The notes beneath the pieces are model-generated. The model was not told where the DNA came from. It searched no databases and saw nothing but the letters and a program-made list of their open reading frames with translations. Shown in pieces: positions 1 through 12,520 of a stretch of DNA of 64,000 nucleotides. The DNA lies in NCBI GenBank assembly GCA_026636295.1, contig CP089464.1:744001-808000 (forward strand), in the 5' to 3' direction. A program made the position numbers and the translations under genes. Position 1 is the stretch's first letter. Each line of letters opens with the position of its first letter. Source of the stretch: Medakamo hakoo (lineage: Eukaryota > Chlorophyta > Trebouxiophyceae > Coccomyxaceae).

Positions 1-923
1 GCCCGCGCCGTCGCGGGCGAGGCGGGCGTCCCCTTCATCGCTTGTTCTGCCTCTGAGTTCGTCGAACTGTATGTGGGGCGGGGCGCCGCCCGCGTCCGGG
101 CGCTGTTTGCCCAGGCCCGCCGGGCGGCGCCGTGCGTGGTGTTCATTGACGAGCTGGACGCCGTGGGCGGGCGGCGGGGCGCGGGCGGGTCGAACGACGA
201 GCGCGACCAGGTGAGCGGGGCACACGAGGGGGTGGGTGGGTGGGTGGGTGGGTGGGTGGGTGGGTGGGTGGGTGGGTGGGTGGGACGGTGCGGGGGGGCT
301 GTGCGCCCCCCTCTCGGCCCGCCCTCTGCGCCTCCTTCGTGGCCGCCCTCCCTCCGTGTGTGCTGCCCTCACCCCCCGCGCCCACCACAACACACACACA
401 ACAGACCCTCAACCAGCTGCTGACCGAGCTGGACGGCTTTGACGGCGCCGGGCGGGCGGGCGTCCTGCTGCTGGCCGCGACCAACCGGGCGGCCGCGCTG
501 GACCCCGCCCTCGTCCGCCCGGGCCGCCTGTCCCGCCGGGTGGCCGTCCCCCTGCCCGACGCGGCCGGCCGGGCCGCCATCCTGGGCGTCCACCTGCGGC
601 GGGTCGCCCTGGCGGGCGGCCCCGGCAGCCGGGCGCGCGAGGCGGACCGCCTGGCCGCGCGGTGCGCGGGCCTGTCGGGCGCCCAGCTGGCCGACTGCGT
701 GAATGACGCCGCGCTGCTGGCTGTCCGGGCTGGGCGGCGGGCGGTGTCGCCGCAGGACTTGGACGCGGCGCTGGAGAGGGCCATCCACGGCGTGGACGGC
801 CGCGGCGGCGGCGCGGCCGGCGGCTCGCTCGCACGCGCGTGGAAAGGCGCGGTGAGCGGGCTGTTGGGCCAGGCGTCCGTGCCGGCTGGGGGTGGGGCGC
901 CGCCGCCTGCGGCGGCGGGGTGA
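1..923 (+). CDS. FtsH-like AAA ATPase, 3' end of gene, no M41 protease domain
   Basis: Partial gene; the window opens just after the Walker A loop. Exons 1-210 and 405-923 (242 residues, codon phase 0) join cleanly. The protein is an FtsH-family AAA module: Walker B VVFIDELD, sensor region LAATNR, and the arginine-finger region RPGRLSRRV, followed by the helical lid to about residue 205. Active FtsH proteases continue into a zinc peptidase (HEXXH). Here the frame ends after a short Gly/Pro/Ala tail with no HEXXH. Plants have proteolytically inactive FtsHi proteins in the chloroplast inner envelope motor, but those usually keep a degenerate M41 region. Either this is an FtsHi-like ATPase that has lost it, or the TGA at 921 lies inside a donor-like GGTGAGG and further exons exist. 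FtsH family is certain; subfamily is not. Confidence 0.85.
211..404 (+). repeat. (GGGT)n array in the FtsH intron
   Basis: About 13 units of GGGT fill 231-284 near the 5' end of this intron. The sense strand could form G-quadruplexes. The same intron ends in a C- and CA-rich tract before its AG, complementary in character to the GGGT block. Confidence 0.9.
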
Positions 924-1511
924 GGCGAGGGCGAGCGATGGCGGAGGTGTGGAGTGTGGAAGGCCGAGTCCCCCCTTATCGATTTTTTTGTTCCACGCCG
1001 AGGGAGGCGGGTTGGGATGGGAGGCGGGATGCGCGCGCCGAGTGTTTTGGAGTCCGTGGAGTGCGGCGTTCCTCGCGCGCGCGCGCGCCCGTCGCACACA
1101 CACACACCGAAAAGCCGCGTGCGCCCGCTCAACAGGTGGCACGCTGGCCAGTTCTTCCCGTCTCTGCGTCCGCGTGACCACCCACGTGTGCCGCCCATCC
1201 ATCCCAATGGCGGCCGGTCCGCGGACGCGCAGCCGCGTCGGCATGCACGGCGGCAGCGCTGCGTCCGACGCGGAAAAGGGCGCCGCGAATGGGCGCCGCC
1301 CGGCGGGCCGGGGCAAGGTGAGCTGTCAGTTATGGTGCTCTTGGGCACGCCGCCCTCGACTTGGGTGGTGGCGCGGGCGCCATCGCCGTGTGCGCGGACC
1401 AGAGAGACAAGGGCATCGGTTGTTCGCGCGCGCCCAACCCCCCCACCTGCGCCCCGCTCCCATCCCATCCACCAGCGCCGCCCGCGCTCCCTGCGGTCCG
1501 AACTGCCGTCC
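924..1511. other. Intergenic: FtsH 3' flank and transporter 5' flank
   Basis: No convincing gene. Holds a (CG)n stretch near 1075-1090 followed by a short CA run. The transporter frame stays open upstream to about 954, so a longer N-terminus cannot be excluded, but that stretch has no family similarity and resembles leader sequence. Confidence 0.6.
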
Positions 1512-3149
1512 ATGGCCCTGCTGACAGGGCTTTACGCCCTGCAAGGCGTGCCCCTCGGCCTGGCCACAGGCGCCATTCCGTTCCTACTGCAAGCGAACGC
1601 GACCGGAGAAGGAGCGGCGTCGTCCGGCCTGGCCGCCGCGTCGACCTTTGCCATAGCCGCGTGGCCGTACGCGTCCAAGCTCGCCTGGGCCCCGCTCGTC
1701 GACAACTTGTACGCGTCCCCGCGCTGGAGGCGCCGTTCCTGGATCCTGCCGACGCAGGCGGTGAGCGCGGCACTGATGTGGGGTGGGGCCGGCTTCGCCT
1801 CGTCCGCGCTCGCCGCGGGCGCGACGCGTCCCCTGACCGCGTTTTTCTTTGCCCTGGTCGCGGCCGCTGCCACGCAAGACATCGCCGTCGACGGCTGGGC
1901 CCTCACCCTGCTCTCCCGGCGCCGGGTAGGCGTTGCATCAACCTGCCAGACCTTGGGCACGGGCGGCGGGGCGTTCCTGAGCTTCGCGGGCCTGGTCGCG
2001 CTGTCCGACCCCACCTTTTGCGGCCGCTGGTTTGGCGCCCCCGCCGCGCTCTGGAGCTTGGGCGGTTATTTGCGGGCGTGGGGCGCGGCGTACGCGCTCG
2101 CGACCGTGGGGCTGTTGTTCGTGCGGGAGCGCGTCGTGCCGCCGCCCGATTTCGAGGGCGAAGACGACGACGAAGGCGGAGGCGGCGGCGGCGGTGGAGA
2201 GGGTGAACGACGCGGCGGCGGGCGCGGCGGCGGCGCCGCCCTCGCAGAGCACTGGGCCGCCGTGCGCCGCGGGTACGGCGACCTGGCCCGGGTGGCGTCC
2301 CTCCCCGCTGTCCGGCGGCTGTCCGCCCTCCTCCTCGCCGCCCGCCTGGCCGTCCTGCCGTCCGAGGCCGCGGCGTCCCTCACCCTGCTGTCCAAGGGCG
2401 TGCCGCGCGACGCGCTCGCCGGCCTTGCCGCGGCCCAGCTGCCCGTCGAGTGGGCCGCCGCCGCCGTTGCGGGCCGGGCGGCGTCGGATGCCACGCGGCC
2501 TGGGGGGCTGGCCCGGGCGTGGGGGGTCGGCTACTGGGCGCGCCTGGCCTGCGCGGCGGCCAGCGCGGCCGTGGCGGTGGGCGCGCGCCCGCTCGCGCCC
2601 GGGTCCGCCCCGCCGCGGTCGCTCCTCCTCGCCGCTGGCGGCGCCGGCCTGGCCACCGCCGCGGCGTCCGCCCTCCAATTCACGTGCTTGGGAGCGCTTT
2701 ACGCCCGCGTCGCGGACCCGGACCAGGGCGGGGCGTACCTGACGCTGCTCAACACGGTGGCCAACATGGGTGAGGGGGGGCATTGGGTGGTGGTGGTGCG
2801 GCGCCCCCCGAGTGAGCCTCGCTCGGTGCGAAGGGTTTTCTCTCTCTCGGGGGAGAGACACGCCCTCACCTGCACGCTTTCTTTGTGTCGCCCGGGGACG
2901 GGAAAACGCACTCCTTCACCTCTTTCCTCACGCACACACACACACACACACACGCACACGCCAGGCTACGCCCTTCCCAAACCGCTGGCGCTGGCGGCTG
3001 TCGCACGGTGGGGGTTGGGGCCCGTGTCCGCGGTGGCTTTGGCAGGCGGCGTCGCCCTCGGCGGCCTGTGGCTGTGCGCGGAGCTGGCTGCGTTGGAGTC
3101 TCTGCCGCATGGCGCGTGGCGGGTGAAGGGCGGGGGCCGGAAACGTTAG
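1512..3149 (+). CDS. Acetyl-CoA transporter 1 family protein (SLC33A1/AT-1)
   Basis: Two exons, 1512-2769 and 2965-3149, joined in phase 1, give 480 residues. The family carries acetyl-CoA into the ER/Golgi lumen and has about 11-12 membrane helices. Family signatures are clear: LYALQGVPLGLATG at the N-terminus, WAPLVDN, the TQDIAVDGWALTLL block, the STCQTLGTG motif and the NMGGYALPK motif created exactly at the splice junction. A cytosolic loop near residues 215-245 carries an acidic run and a Gly-rich insert not typical of animal members. The chosen ATG begins directly before the first hydrophobic segment. The intron reads through in frame without a stop, so intron retention would give a longer protein. 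A broader MFS assignment is the alternative, but the motifs favour SLC33. Confidence 0.9.
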   Translation: MALLTGLYALQGVPLGLATGAIPFLLQANATGEGAASSGLAAASTFAIAAWPYASKLAWAPLVDNLYASPRWRRRSWILPTQAVSAALMWGGAGFASSALAAGATRPLTAFFFALVAAAATQDIAVDGWALTLLSRRRVGVASTCQTLGTGGGAFLSFAGLVALSDPTFCGRWFGAPAALWSLGGYLRAWGAAYALATVGLLFVRERVVPPPDFEGEDDDEGGGGGGGGEGERRGGGRGGGAALAEHWAAVRRGYGDLARVASLPAVRRLSALLLAARLAVLPSEAAASLTLLSKGVPRDALAGLAAAQLPVEWAAAAVAGRAASDATRPGGLARAWGVGYWARLACAAASAAVAVGARPLAPGSAPPRSLLLAAGGAGLATAAASALQFTCLGALYARVADPDQGGAYLTLLNTVANMGEGGHWVVVVRRPPSEPRSVRRVFSLSGERHALTCTLSLCRPGTGKRTPSPLSSRTHTHTHTHTPGYALPKPLALAAVARWGLGPVSAVALAGGVALGGLWLCAELAALESLPHGAWRVKGGGRKR

Positions 3150-3361
3150 AGCAGTAGGAAGCGCGGGCGGGCGTGAAAAACAGAAGCTCGTGTCTCTCTC
3201 TTGCTGTGTTGGGATGGGTTGGAGGAGGGCGGTCGGTGAGCGGCGGATGGCAGGCATTGCCTTTCGCGTTCAGGCCTCCACTCTCCGTCCCTCCCGGCGG
3301 CAGGCACAAGCAAGAAGGCCCCTGCCCTGGGCACAGAACCCACCCCCCAAAACCCTCTCCC

Positions 3362-3953
3362 ATGTCGGACGCTTCAGGCGACGACGCTCTGGCCCCCCAA
3401 CCAGGCAGCGTGGGCGGCCGCGGCGACCGCGCGACCCGGTCTCGCTCCGGCGGCGGTCGCAGCACGCCCGGCGGGGCGTCCACGCCCCGGGGCAGCCCTC
3501 GTCCGTCTGGCAGCCGTGGCGGGCCAGGCCCGCGGGCCACGCGGGCGACGACTCGCGGTGGCGGTGGCGCCCCCGGCCCGCCCATGGACGAGGTGAGAGG
3601 GAGCGCGTTTCCTTTTCGCTCCCACCCCGGCGCCCGGCTGCGCGCGCGTCGCTCGCCCAACCCCTCCCCCTCTCCAAAAAAAAACGCGCACACACACACG
3701 ACAGGCCATGTTTGACGACGACGACGACGATCAACACCACCACCCGGCCTGGGCCGTGGAAGACATGTTGATGATGAGCGGTGGGCCCGGCCCACGCGGC
3801 GGCGGTGGCCGCGTCCGCGCCCGCGGTGGGCGGGGCAGCGGCCAAGGCGCCCCGGCGGCCGGCGTCAACGCGGACCAAGGCTTTGACGACGTGCCCGACG
3901 TCTTCGCCCTTAGTGAGGATGTGGGCGGGCCGCGCGTGGCGCCGGGTGGGTAG
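3362..3953 (+). CDS. Orphan basic Gly/Arg-rich protein with an acidic patch
   Basis: I do not recognise this protein. Exons 3362-3592 and 3705-3953 join in phase 0 to give 159 residues. The first exon is low-complexity Ser/Gly/Arg/Pro. The second begins with six aspartates, then His-Gln, then AWAVEDMLMMSGG, an RG-rich stretch, and ends with the acidic DQGFDDVPDVFALSED. The intron has the typical GTGAGAGG start and CA-rich end of this genome, which supports a real transcript. RG-rich segments are common in RNA-binding proteins, but no domain is visible. The sequence just before the stop (GGTGGGTAG) looks like an intron start, so more exons could follow. Confidence 0.5.
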
Positions 3954-4517
3954 ATGGGAGGGGGAGGGAGCGTGTCTTTTTTCCTTGTGTAGCACGGGGC
4001 GCAGGCTTTTTCTTGTGTTCCCCCATCCATACGACCATCCTAGTCGGCGGCAGGGGCCATTCCCACGTTCGTGCGGAGAGGCGCGGTGCGCCGCCGTCAG
4101 ACAGGTGTGTCGCTTTTTTGATGGGTGAGGCGGCCTGCCTCCATCCGCCGACCGTGGCGCGGGTAGGAACGCATCTCTATCCTCCCGCCGGCGTGGATGT
4201 GCGCGGCGCGCGAGGGCTGGGCTGCCGGCAGCGCCCCTCGACAGGGCGTCGCACAGCCACGCACGAGCCCCCGCGGACGGGGAAGCCAATGCGCCCCGGA
4301 CGCGAAGCTGTCGGGCTCGTGCCGCCTTGTTCCCTCCTCCGCCTCGATGCCCGCGCGGCATGGAGGCCTGGCTTGCCCGCCTGGTGCCGAGGGCGCGACG
4401 GACAGTTGTCTGGTCCTCACGCAGCCGCCGCCGGAGCGCAACCGCTCCGACTGATGCTCTCACGCAAACGCACGAACACACAGACACACAGCAGGCACAC
4501 TCCCTCCCCTCGTAATC
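3954..4517. other. Intergenic before the GH30 gene
   Basis: No gene recognised on either strand. The end near 4470-4500 is a CA-rich leader directly before the GH30 start codon. Confidence 0.5.
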
Positions 4518-6833
4518 ATGCCCGCCCGCCCGCGGGCCCAGCGGCGCGGGCACGCCGGGCGCGCGCTGGGAGCGGCGGTCCTGACGGCCCTGGTTGCCGC
4601 GTCCTTTGCTGCGGCTCCTCCAGCGCGCTCGGCGTCGCAACCCCTGCCCGCCGAGCTCGAGTCCCTGCTCGCCTACCGGTCCCAGTCCGGCCTGCCGCCC
4701 CACTCCGTCCTGGCGGCCCGGGCGCGGGAGCCGACGCTCCCAGCGGTCGCGCCGCCGCCGCTGGCCAGCACGTTCTCGGCGGCAGGTGAGTTGGTTTTTT
4801 TTTTTTCCGTGCGGTTCAACGCATGCCGTCCGTAGGGAGGGGCACGCCCAACCGCGGCTGGGCGTGCTGCGCCCTGTTTCTGCCCCGTGCGACACCGCGC
4901 CTGGCACGACAGCACCCGCAAGCCTGCGCCTGTGGGCGTGCACAGGCGGGCGAAGCCCGCGGTCGTGTGCTGCGAAGGGGCACGCAGAAAAGCGCGCGCG
5001 CGCGACGCTCCCGTGCCCTCCCCGGCCGCCGCACCGCCCCCGCCATCCACCCCACCCCAACAGCACACACCACCTCCCACCCCACCCCGCCACACACCAG
5101 GCGGCGGCCTGCCTTCCCCGGCCGGCGCGGGCCTCGCCCCACCCCACGCCGCCGCTGCCAACGCCGCCGCCCTGGACTCCCCCACCGCCCGCGGCGTCTG
5201 GGACATCGCCGTCGACACGGCCGCCACGCGCCAGGCGTTCCAGGGCTTTGGCACGTCGCTGGCCTGGTGGGCCAACGTCGTGGGCGGCTTCCCCGACGCC
5301 ATCCGGAACCGGGTCCTCGACCTCGTCTTCTCCCGGGACAAGGGCCTGGGCTTCCAGGTCGCCCGCTACAACATCGGCGGGTCCGGGTGGCAGACGCCGG
5401 ACGCGCCCAACCTGCGCCCGGGGGGCAACGTGCCCTCCTACCTGGCGCCCGACGGCAAGACGTACGACTGGTCGCAGGACGCGGGCCAGCGCTGGGCGCT
5501 CCTGGCCGCCCGGGACCGCGGCGCCAAGACGTTCGAGGCGTTCTCCAACTCGCCGCCGTACTGGATGACGAAGAGCGGGCGCGCGAGCGGCGGGCCCGAC
5601 CCCAAGGCCGACAACCTGGCGCCCGCCAACTACACGGCGTTCGCGGCCTACCTGGCCCGCGTCGTCCGCCACTTTGGCGACGAGTACGGCCTGCGCTTCG
5701 CCACGCTGGACCCGTTCAACGAGCCCAGCACCGATTACTGGCGGGCGGGCAACGTGCAGGAGGGCTGCCACTTCGAGCGCGACAGCCAGTGGGCGTTCCT
5801 GCCCGCCCTGGCCAAAGCCCTCAAGGCGTCGGGCGCGGGCGGCGTGGCCCTGGCCGCGTCGGACGAGACCAACATCGCGGACGCGGCCAAGACCTTTAAA
5901 GCCATGACGCCGGCCGCGCTCAAGCTGGTGGCCCAGGTCAACACGCACACGTATTGGGGCCCGTCCTACCCGCGCCCGGAACTGGGGCCGCAGGGCGCGG
6001 CCGCGGCGGGGAAGCGGCTGTGGATGTCCGAGTACGGCGCGGGCGCCTTCCCGCCCGACCGCATGGGCGACGCCCTGGGCCTGGCGGCGGGCGTGACGGC
6101 GGACCTCAACGCCATGGGCGCGGCGGCCTGGGTGTACTGGCAGGCCATTGAAAACCTGGCGGGGCCGCCGCCGACGCCCTGGTGGGGCCTGGCCCAGCTC
6201 AACTTTAGTGATGGGTCCGGCCTGCGCGTGGGCAAGCAGTTTTGGGCGATGGCCCAGTTCTCCCGCCACATCCCGGCCGGGTCGACCATCCTGGCGTCGC
6301 CCAAGCCGGGCGAAGTACTCATCGCCCTCGTCCCGGACGAGGCGGTGGGCGGGGAGGCGGGGCCGCCGCCGGGCGGGTGGCCGCCCGTCGACCTGTCGTC
6401 CCCGCCGCCCGACCCGCCCGGCGCCGTCTGGTCCGTCCCGTCGCCCCCGCCGTCCAACGCCTCCTCCGCCTCCGCCGCCGCCCTGTCCAAGCCGCCGCCT
6501 GCCTCCCTCGTCCTGGTGCTGACCAACCCGGACGGCGCGACGGCGCGCGCGCGCATCGATGCGTCGACCTTTTTGGGGGCGGGGAAGGGCGGGGACGTGG
6601 CTGCTACGCGGACGACCGCGTCGGAAGACGGGGCGCGGGCGGGCGCGATCGCGGTGCCGCCCGCCTGGGGCGGCGCATTTGAGCTGGACCTGGCGCCGGA
6701 GTCCGTGACGACGCTGGTGGTGCGGCGGGCGGGCGAGCCCGCGCCGCCTGGGGTGGTGGCGGCCGTCAACCCACCCGCGCCGCCGCGGGCGCCGCGCGCC
6801 GCTGCGCCCGGCCCCGCCGCCGACATGGAGTGA
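4518..6833 (+). CDS. Secreted GH30-family glycoside hydrolase (endo-beta-1,6-galactanase-like)
   Basis: Exons 4518-4785 and 5101-6833 join in phase 1 (666 residues). A hydrophobic stretch at about residues 12-32 followed by Ala-rich sequence is a secretion signal. The catalytic domain starts near residue 130 with QAFQGFGTSLAWWANVVG, the GH30 subfamily signature of fungal and algal endo-beta-1,6-galactanases. The acid/base glutamate is E297 in DPFNEPS and the nucleophile is E400 in LWMSEYGAG. A conserved FSNSPPYWMT lies between. A beta-sandwich side domain follows, interrupted by a Pro/Ser/Ala-rich insert near residues 475-535. The likely substrate is galactan side chains of cell-wall or arabinogalactan-like polymers; this is inferred from the subfamily, and another GH30 specificity is possible. 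TGA stop at 6831. Confidence 0.88.
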
Positions 6834-7234
6834 GGACGGCGCGCAAGTGACGCCCCCCGCTCGTCTGCTAATTATTTTTGCTTTTCTCTCTTGTTCCGTG
6901 GTTCTGGTTCAAAAACTGTGTGATGTGTGGGTGTGAGGGGGGTGGGGCGTGTGAAAAACGCATGAACAAAAAACACGAGGCAGGTGTGGTAGATGGGATG
7001 GGGATTGGCAGACGAGCGTTGCGGCCGGCGCAAAGTGAAAAAAGACGGGCGTGGCGGCGCTGGGGCAGGACACTGTGCCTCAATCCTCAAAGCCAGGCTC
7101 CCGTGTTCCTCGGTCCACGCCACGCCCACCTGATCGGGCCATTGGCTGTGTGCGCGCGGCGACCGCCCCCGCCGAGGCGTGTGAAAAGCGAGGCATTCGC
7201 CGCACGCTCGCAAAGAAGCGCGCGCTCTAAAAAA
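6834..7234. other. Intergenic between GH30 and CDKD genes
   Basis: No gene seen. T-rich sequence directly after the GH30 stop is likely its 3' UTR; the rest is the CDKD promoter and leader. Confidence 0.5.
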
Positions 7235-9183
<1,949 letters not shown>

Positions 9184-10275
9184 GGCGGAGTGAGGCCGCC
9201 GCCGGTCCGGAGTGGTGTGTGTCGCACGTGTTAGCAAGAAGGTGTGTGTGGGAAGGGGGAGCTGTCTCTGCGTGTCTCTGCGGACTGGCAACAGGGTTTG
9301 GCGGCCGCGGTTGGGACTGTTGACTGTTGGGACTGGCAGTCTCACCGAATTTTCGCTGACCCCCGGGGGGCGCGCGGCAGCAGACGCTCGTTTGGCCCCA
9401 TTCGTCCGGCCGCCTGCACTTTGACCGGCAGACGCGCGCGCCCACCCGCCTTGTCCTGTCCGTCTATCTACAGGTGAGAGTCTGGGCGTGGTGACGGTGG
9501 TTGGCGGGCCGGGTTTGGGGCGCGGTCGGCCCGCGCGGGGCGTGAGCGCGAAAAAGCGGCCGCAGCTCTGGGATCAAAGGCTCGCGCCGCGGCCGAGGAG
9601 CCGCGCCCATCCTGTCATGTACCCTGTGTTGAGCAGCGCAGAATTCACTGCACCGCTCAGGTCAAGAATCGGGGTCTCGGCGTGGTTAAAAACAGCCCGA
9701 AAACGCGCGCGCGAGTGGGGGCTGCGCGCGCGCCAAAGACGGCGCGCGCCCCCCCTCCCCGCCGCCCGCCGCCAGCGAGGACGCTCACCCCCTCACCCCC
9801 CCCCCCCTCTCTCTCCCCAGGCGCCCTGCCATGCCCACACCGTCCGCCCGGCCCGGGCGCTGAACACTCACTCTTTTTCCAGGTGCGGCCAGCCCACGCC
9901 AGCGGCCGGCGCGGGAGCTGTGCGTTGCGGCGGCGCCTCCCCCTCCTCAAAGGGAGAGAGCCGCGCCGCCGCCGCCCGCCCCCTGCCGCTGCCGGCCCCC
10001 ACGGCCGCCCCCACACCAACCGTTCGCCCTGGAGCCTGCACCGCCTCCACCGCCTCCGCGTCGGACGCCAGACGCCGGGTGGTGGGCCTGGCTCACGGGT
10101 GGTGGGGATGGGGGGGGGGGAAGGCCGGGCGGCCGGGCCGCCGCCGCCGCCGCCCCCGCCACCCCCACCGCCGCCGCCGCCCTGCCCGCCCCCACCCCCA
10201 CCACACTCCCGCCTCCACCACGCCCACAATGACCGGGCGTACCACCCGCTGCTGGGCCCGGGCGGGTTCGGTGCC
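9184..10275. other. Long gene-free stretch before the SLC25 carrier
   Basis: No recognisable coding region. The carrier's reading frame stays open upstream to about 9682 but encodes Pro/Arg/Ala low complexity, including a long Pro run near 10140-10200. Pyrimidine tracts ending in AG near 9820 and 9882 could mark 5'-UTR introns. Confidence 0.45.
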
Positions 10276-10625
10276 ATGCGCGGGCCCGTCGTCCTGCCCC
10301 GCCCGCCGCCGGCGTCCCGGCCGCCCGGTTTCCCGGGCGGACGCGTCGCGGGCGGGCAGCCCCGCGCCGGCCCGCCCGGCGGCCCGCCGCCCGGCCTGCC
10401 GCTGCCGGAGGAGCCGCCGCCGCCGCCGGCACCTGGCCCGGTGCCGGACGGGTCGTCCGAGCCGGTGAGCGGCGCCGGGTCGGCGCGCGCCGCCGCGTCC
10501 CGCGGCTGGTGGGCGGCGCTCTTCGCGCCGGGCCCGGAAGGCGACGCCGCCCGCAACGCAAAGCTGGCGGCCGCGGGCGGCATTGCGGGGGCGGTGTCCC
10601 GCACCGCGACCGCGCCCCTGGACCG

Positions 10626-10657
<32 letters not shown>

Positions 10658-11813
10658 TGTGAGAGGGGGTGTGGGGGTGGTGGCGGCGGCTTCCCCTCGC
10701 GTGCCCCGCCCACCCACACCTCTGCCCGCCCACCTCCGCCCACCTCCACCCCACCCCCCTCACGTCTTCCCCCGCCCGTCCCACAACACACCACACACGC
10801 CACGCCCTCCGTGGGCACACACACACAGCGTCAAGCTCCTCATGATCATGGGCCACCCGGGCTCCCCCGCCCGCCTCTCCGCCCGCGCCGCGGTGGCCGC
10901 CATCGCGGCCGAGCGCTCGCTGCCCGCCTGGTTCCGCGGCAACGGCGTCAACGTCGCCAAAAACGTGCCGGAGACGGCGGTGAAGCTGGCCGCCAACGAC
11001 GCGCTGCAGCGGGCGTGGCTGGCGCGGGGCGGGGAGCGCGGCGGCGGCGGCGGCGACGGCGACGACCCGCCCAAGCCCCGGCACCTGGGCGTGGCCGCCC
11101 GCCTGGCCGCCGGGTCGGCCGCCGGCGGCCTGGCCCAGGCGCTCGTCTACCCGCTGGAAGTAGTGCAGACGCGGCTGGCCGCCTCGCCGCCCGGCACCTA
11201 CTCCGGCGCGGTGCAGTGCGCCCGGGCCGTCTGGGCGCGGGAGGGCCCGGCCGCCTTTGGCCGGGGGCTGGCCCCCACCCTGGTCGGCCTGCTGCCCTAC
11301 GCGGGCGTCGACATCGCGGCCTTTGAGCTGTTGAAGGAGGCGCTGGCGCCGGGGCGCGGGCAGGACGGGGGGGGTCCCGCCCACCCGCCGCCCGCCGCCA
11401 CGCTGCTGCTGGCTGGCGTCGCGTCGTCCACCGCCGCCCAAATCGCGGCGTACCCGCTGGGCTTCGTGCGCGTGCGCCTGCAGATGGACGGCCTGGGTGG
11501 CGCACCGCGCCGGTACGCTGGCATGCTGTCCTGCATCACCTCCGCCATACGGCGGGAGGGCGGCCTGCGGTCCCTGTACGCCGGCTTCACGCCCAACCTG
11601 GCCAAGACGGCGCCGTGCGCGGCGCTGAGCTGGTGGGTGTACGAAGCCGCCAAGGCCGCGATGGGCTGCCCGGACGTCGTGCACGCGGGCAACTGCGGCG
11701 GCGGCACGGGCGGTGGTGGGGGCGGACTACCCGGCACGCGGTGTGGGTATGAGGCCCGGGATGCTGCGCCGCCCCGCCCTCCACCGGCCGCGCCGCCAGC
11801 CTGGCCGCTCTGA
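10276..11813 (+). CDS. Mitochondrial carrier (SLC25), ATP-Mg/phosphate carrier-like
   Basis: Exons 10276-10625 and 10829-11813 join in phase 2, giving 444 residues. Three carrier repeats are visible. Repeat 1 has TAPLDRVKLL split by the intron, then WFRGNGVNVAKNVPETAVK. Repeat 2 has VYPLEVVQTRLA. Repeat 3 has AYPLGFVRVRLQ and ends with GFTPNLAKTAPCAALSWWVYE. GNGVNV and the lack of an acidic residue in the third PX(D/E)XX(K/R) motif are typical of the APC/SCaMC group, which exchanges ATP-Mg for phosphate across the mitochondrial inner membrane. There are no EF hands; the N-terminus is Pro-rich and its start is uncertain because the frame is open further upstream. The exact substrate is an inference. 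Confidence 0.82.
10626..10828 (+). repeat. Intron with (GT)n at its 5' end and (AC)n at its 3' end
   Basis: The carrier intron starts with a GTGCGTGTGT run of over 30 nt and finishes with an ACACACACAG acceptor. The two ends are complementary and could fold into a long hairpin in the pre-mRNA. Confidence 0.85.
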
Positions 11814-12520
11814 TCCGGCGCCGGCTGGCGGGCGTGCGCGGCGGGCGGACACACGGGCATGGCGGTGGGTGGAGGCGGCGGGTCGCACCCCCCCCCCCCC
11901 GACCACGACCACAAGCCCGACGGCCCACCCACCCACCCACCCACCCCGCTCCACAGCCCTGCCACACACGCCGCCGCCCTTTTTTTCTGTCCCCCTCCCC
12001 CCACGTCTTTTTCCCCCGGTAGTAGAGAGTAGGCGTGGTGCGTGTGCGCGCGCGCTCATTTGCGCTCATTTTCGCGCCCGTGCGTGTTTTTCACTGGCCC
12101 CACACTCCCCCTCTGGGCAATTCCCCCCCCCCCCCCGGCGCCCTGTTTTTTTCCACCCTTGCCATTTTTCGGTCGTTTGGTCCGCGCGCGGGTTGCCCGC
12201 TTTTTTTTTCTTTTGCCCCACCAACGCATGAGCATGCACAAAGGGAGACGTGGGAGAGAGAGAGAGTGTGTGTGAGCGTGTGCTTTTACCTCCATGTGGT
12301 AACCTCTTACACACCCAAACACGGCTTTCTTTGGAGTCGCGTTGCGCACAGGGGCACGCGCACACCAACCCCCCAAACAACGGGAGAGCCCCCCTCACAC
12401 CCGGAAAAAAGGGCGCGCTGTTTTTCCATGGCTTGTCCCACCCACCCACCCACCCACCCACCCACACCCAAAAGGGAAACACAAAAAAGGGGCGGCGTCC
12501 CCCCCCTCCCCCCTCTGCTC
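11814..12520. other. Convergent intergenic region with (CCCA)n repeat
   Basis: 3' flanks of the carrier (+) and of the first eight-cysteine gene (-). Contains homopolymer C and T runs near 12125-12215, a GA-rich run near 12255 and a (CCCA)n array at about 12437-12469. No gene recognised. Confidence 0.55.

Noticed and set aside
3270-6269. Very long open frame on the minus strand across the GH30 gene
   Set aside because: GC-rich DNA with rare stops gives long antisense frames; the plus strand has GH30 catalytic motifs, a signal peptide and closing splice phases.
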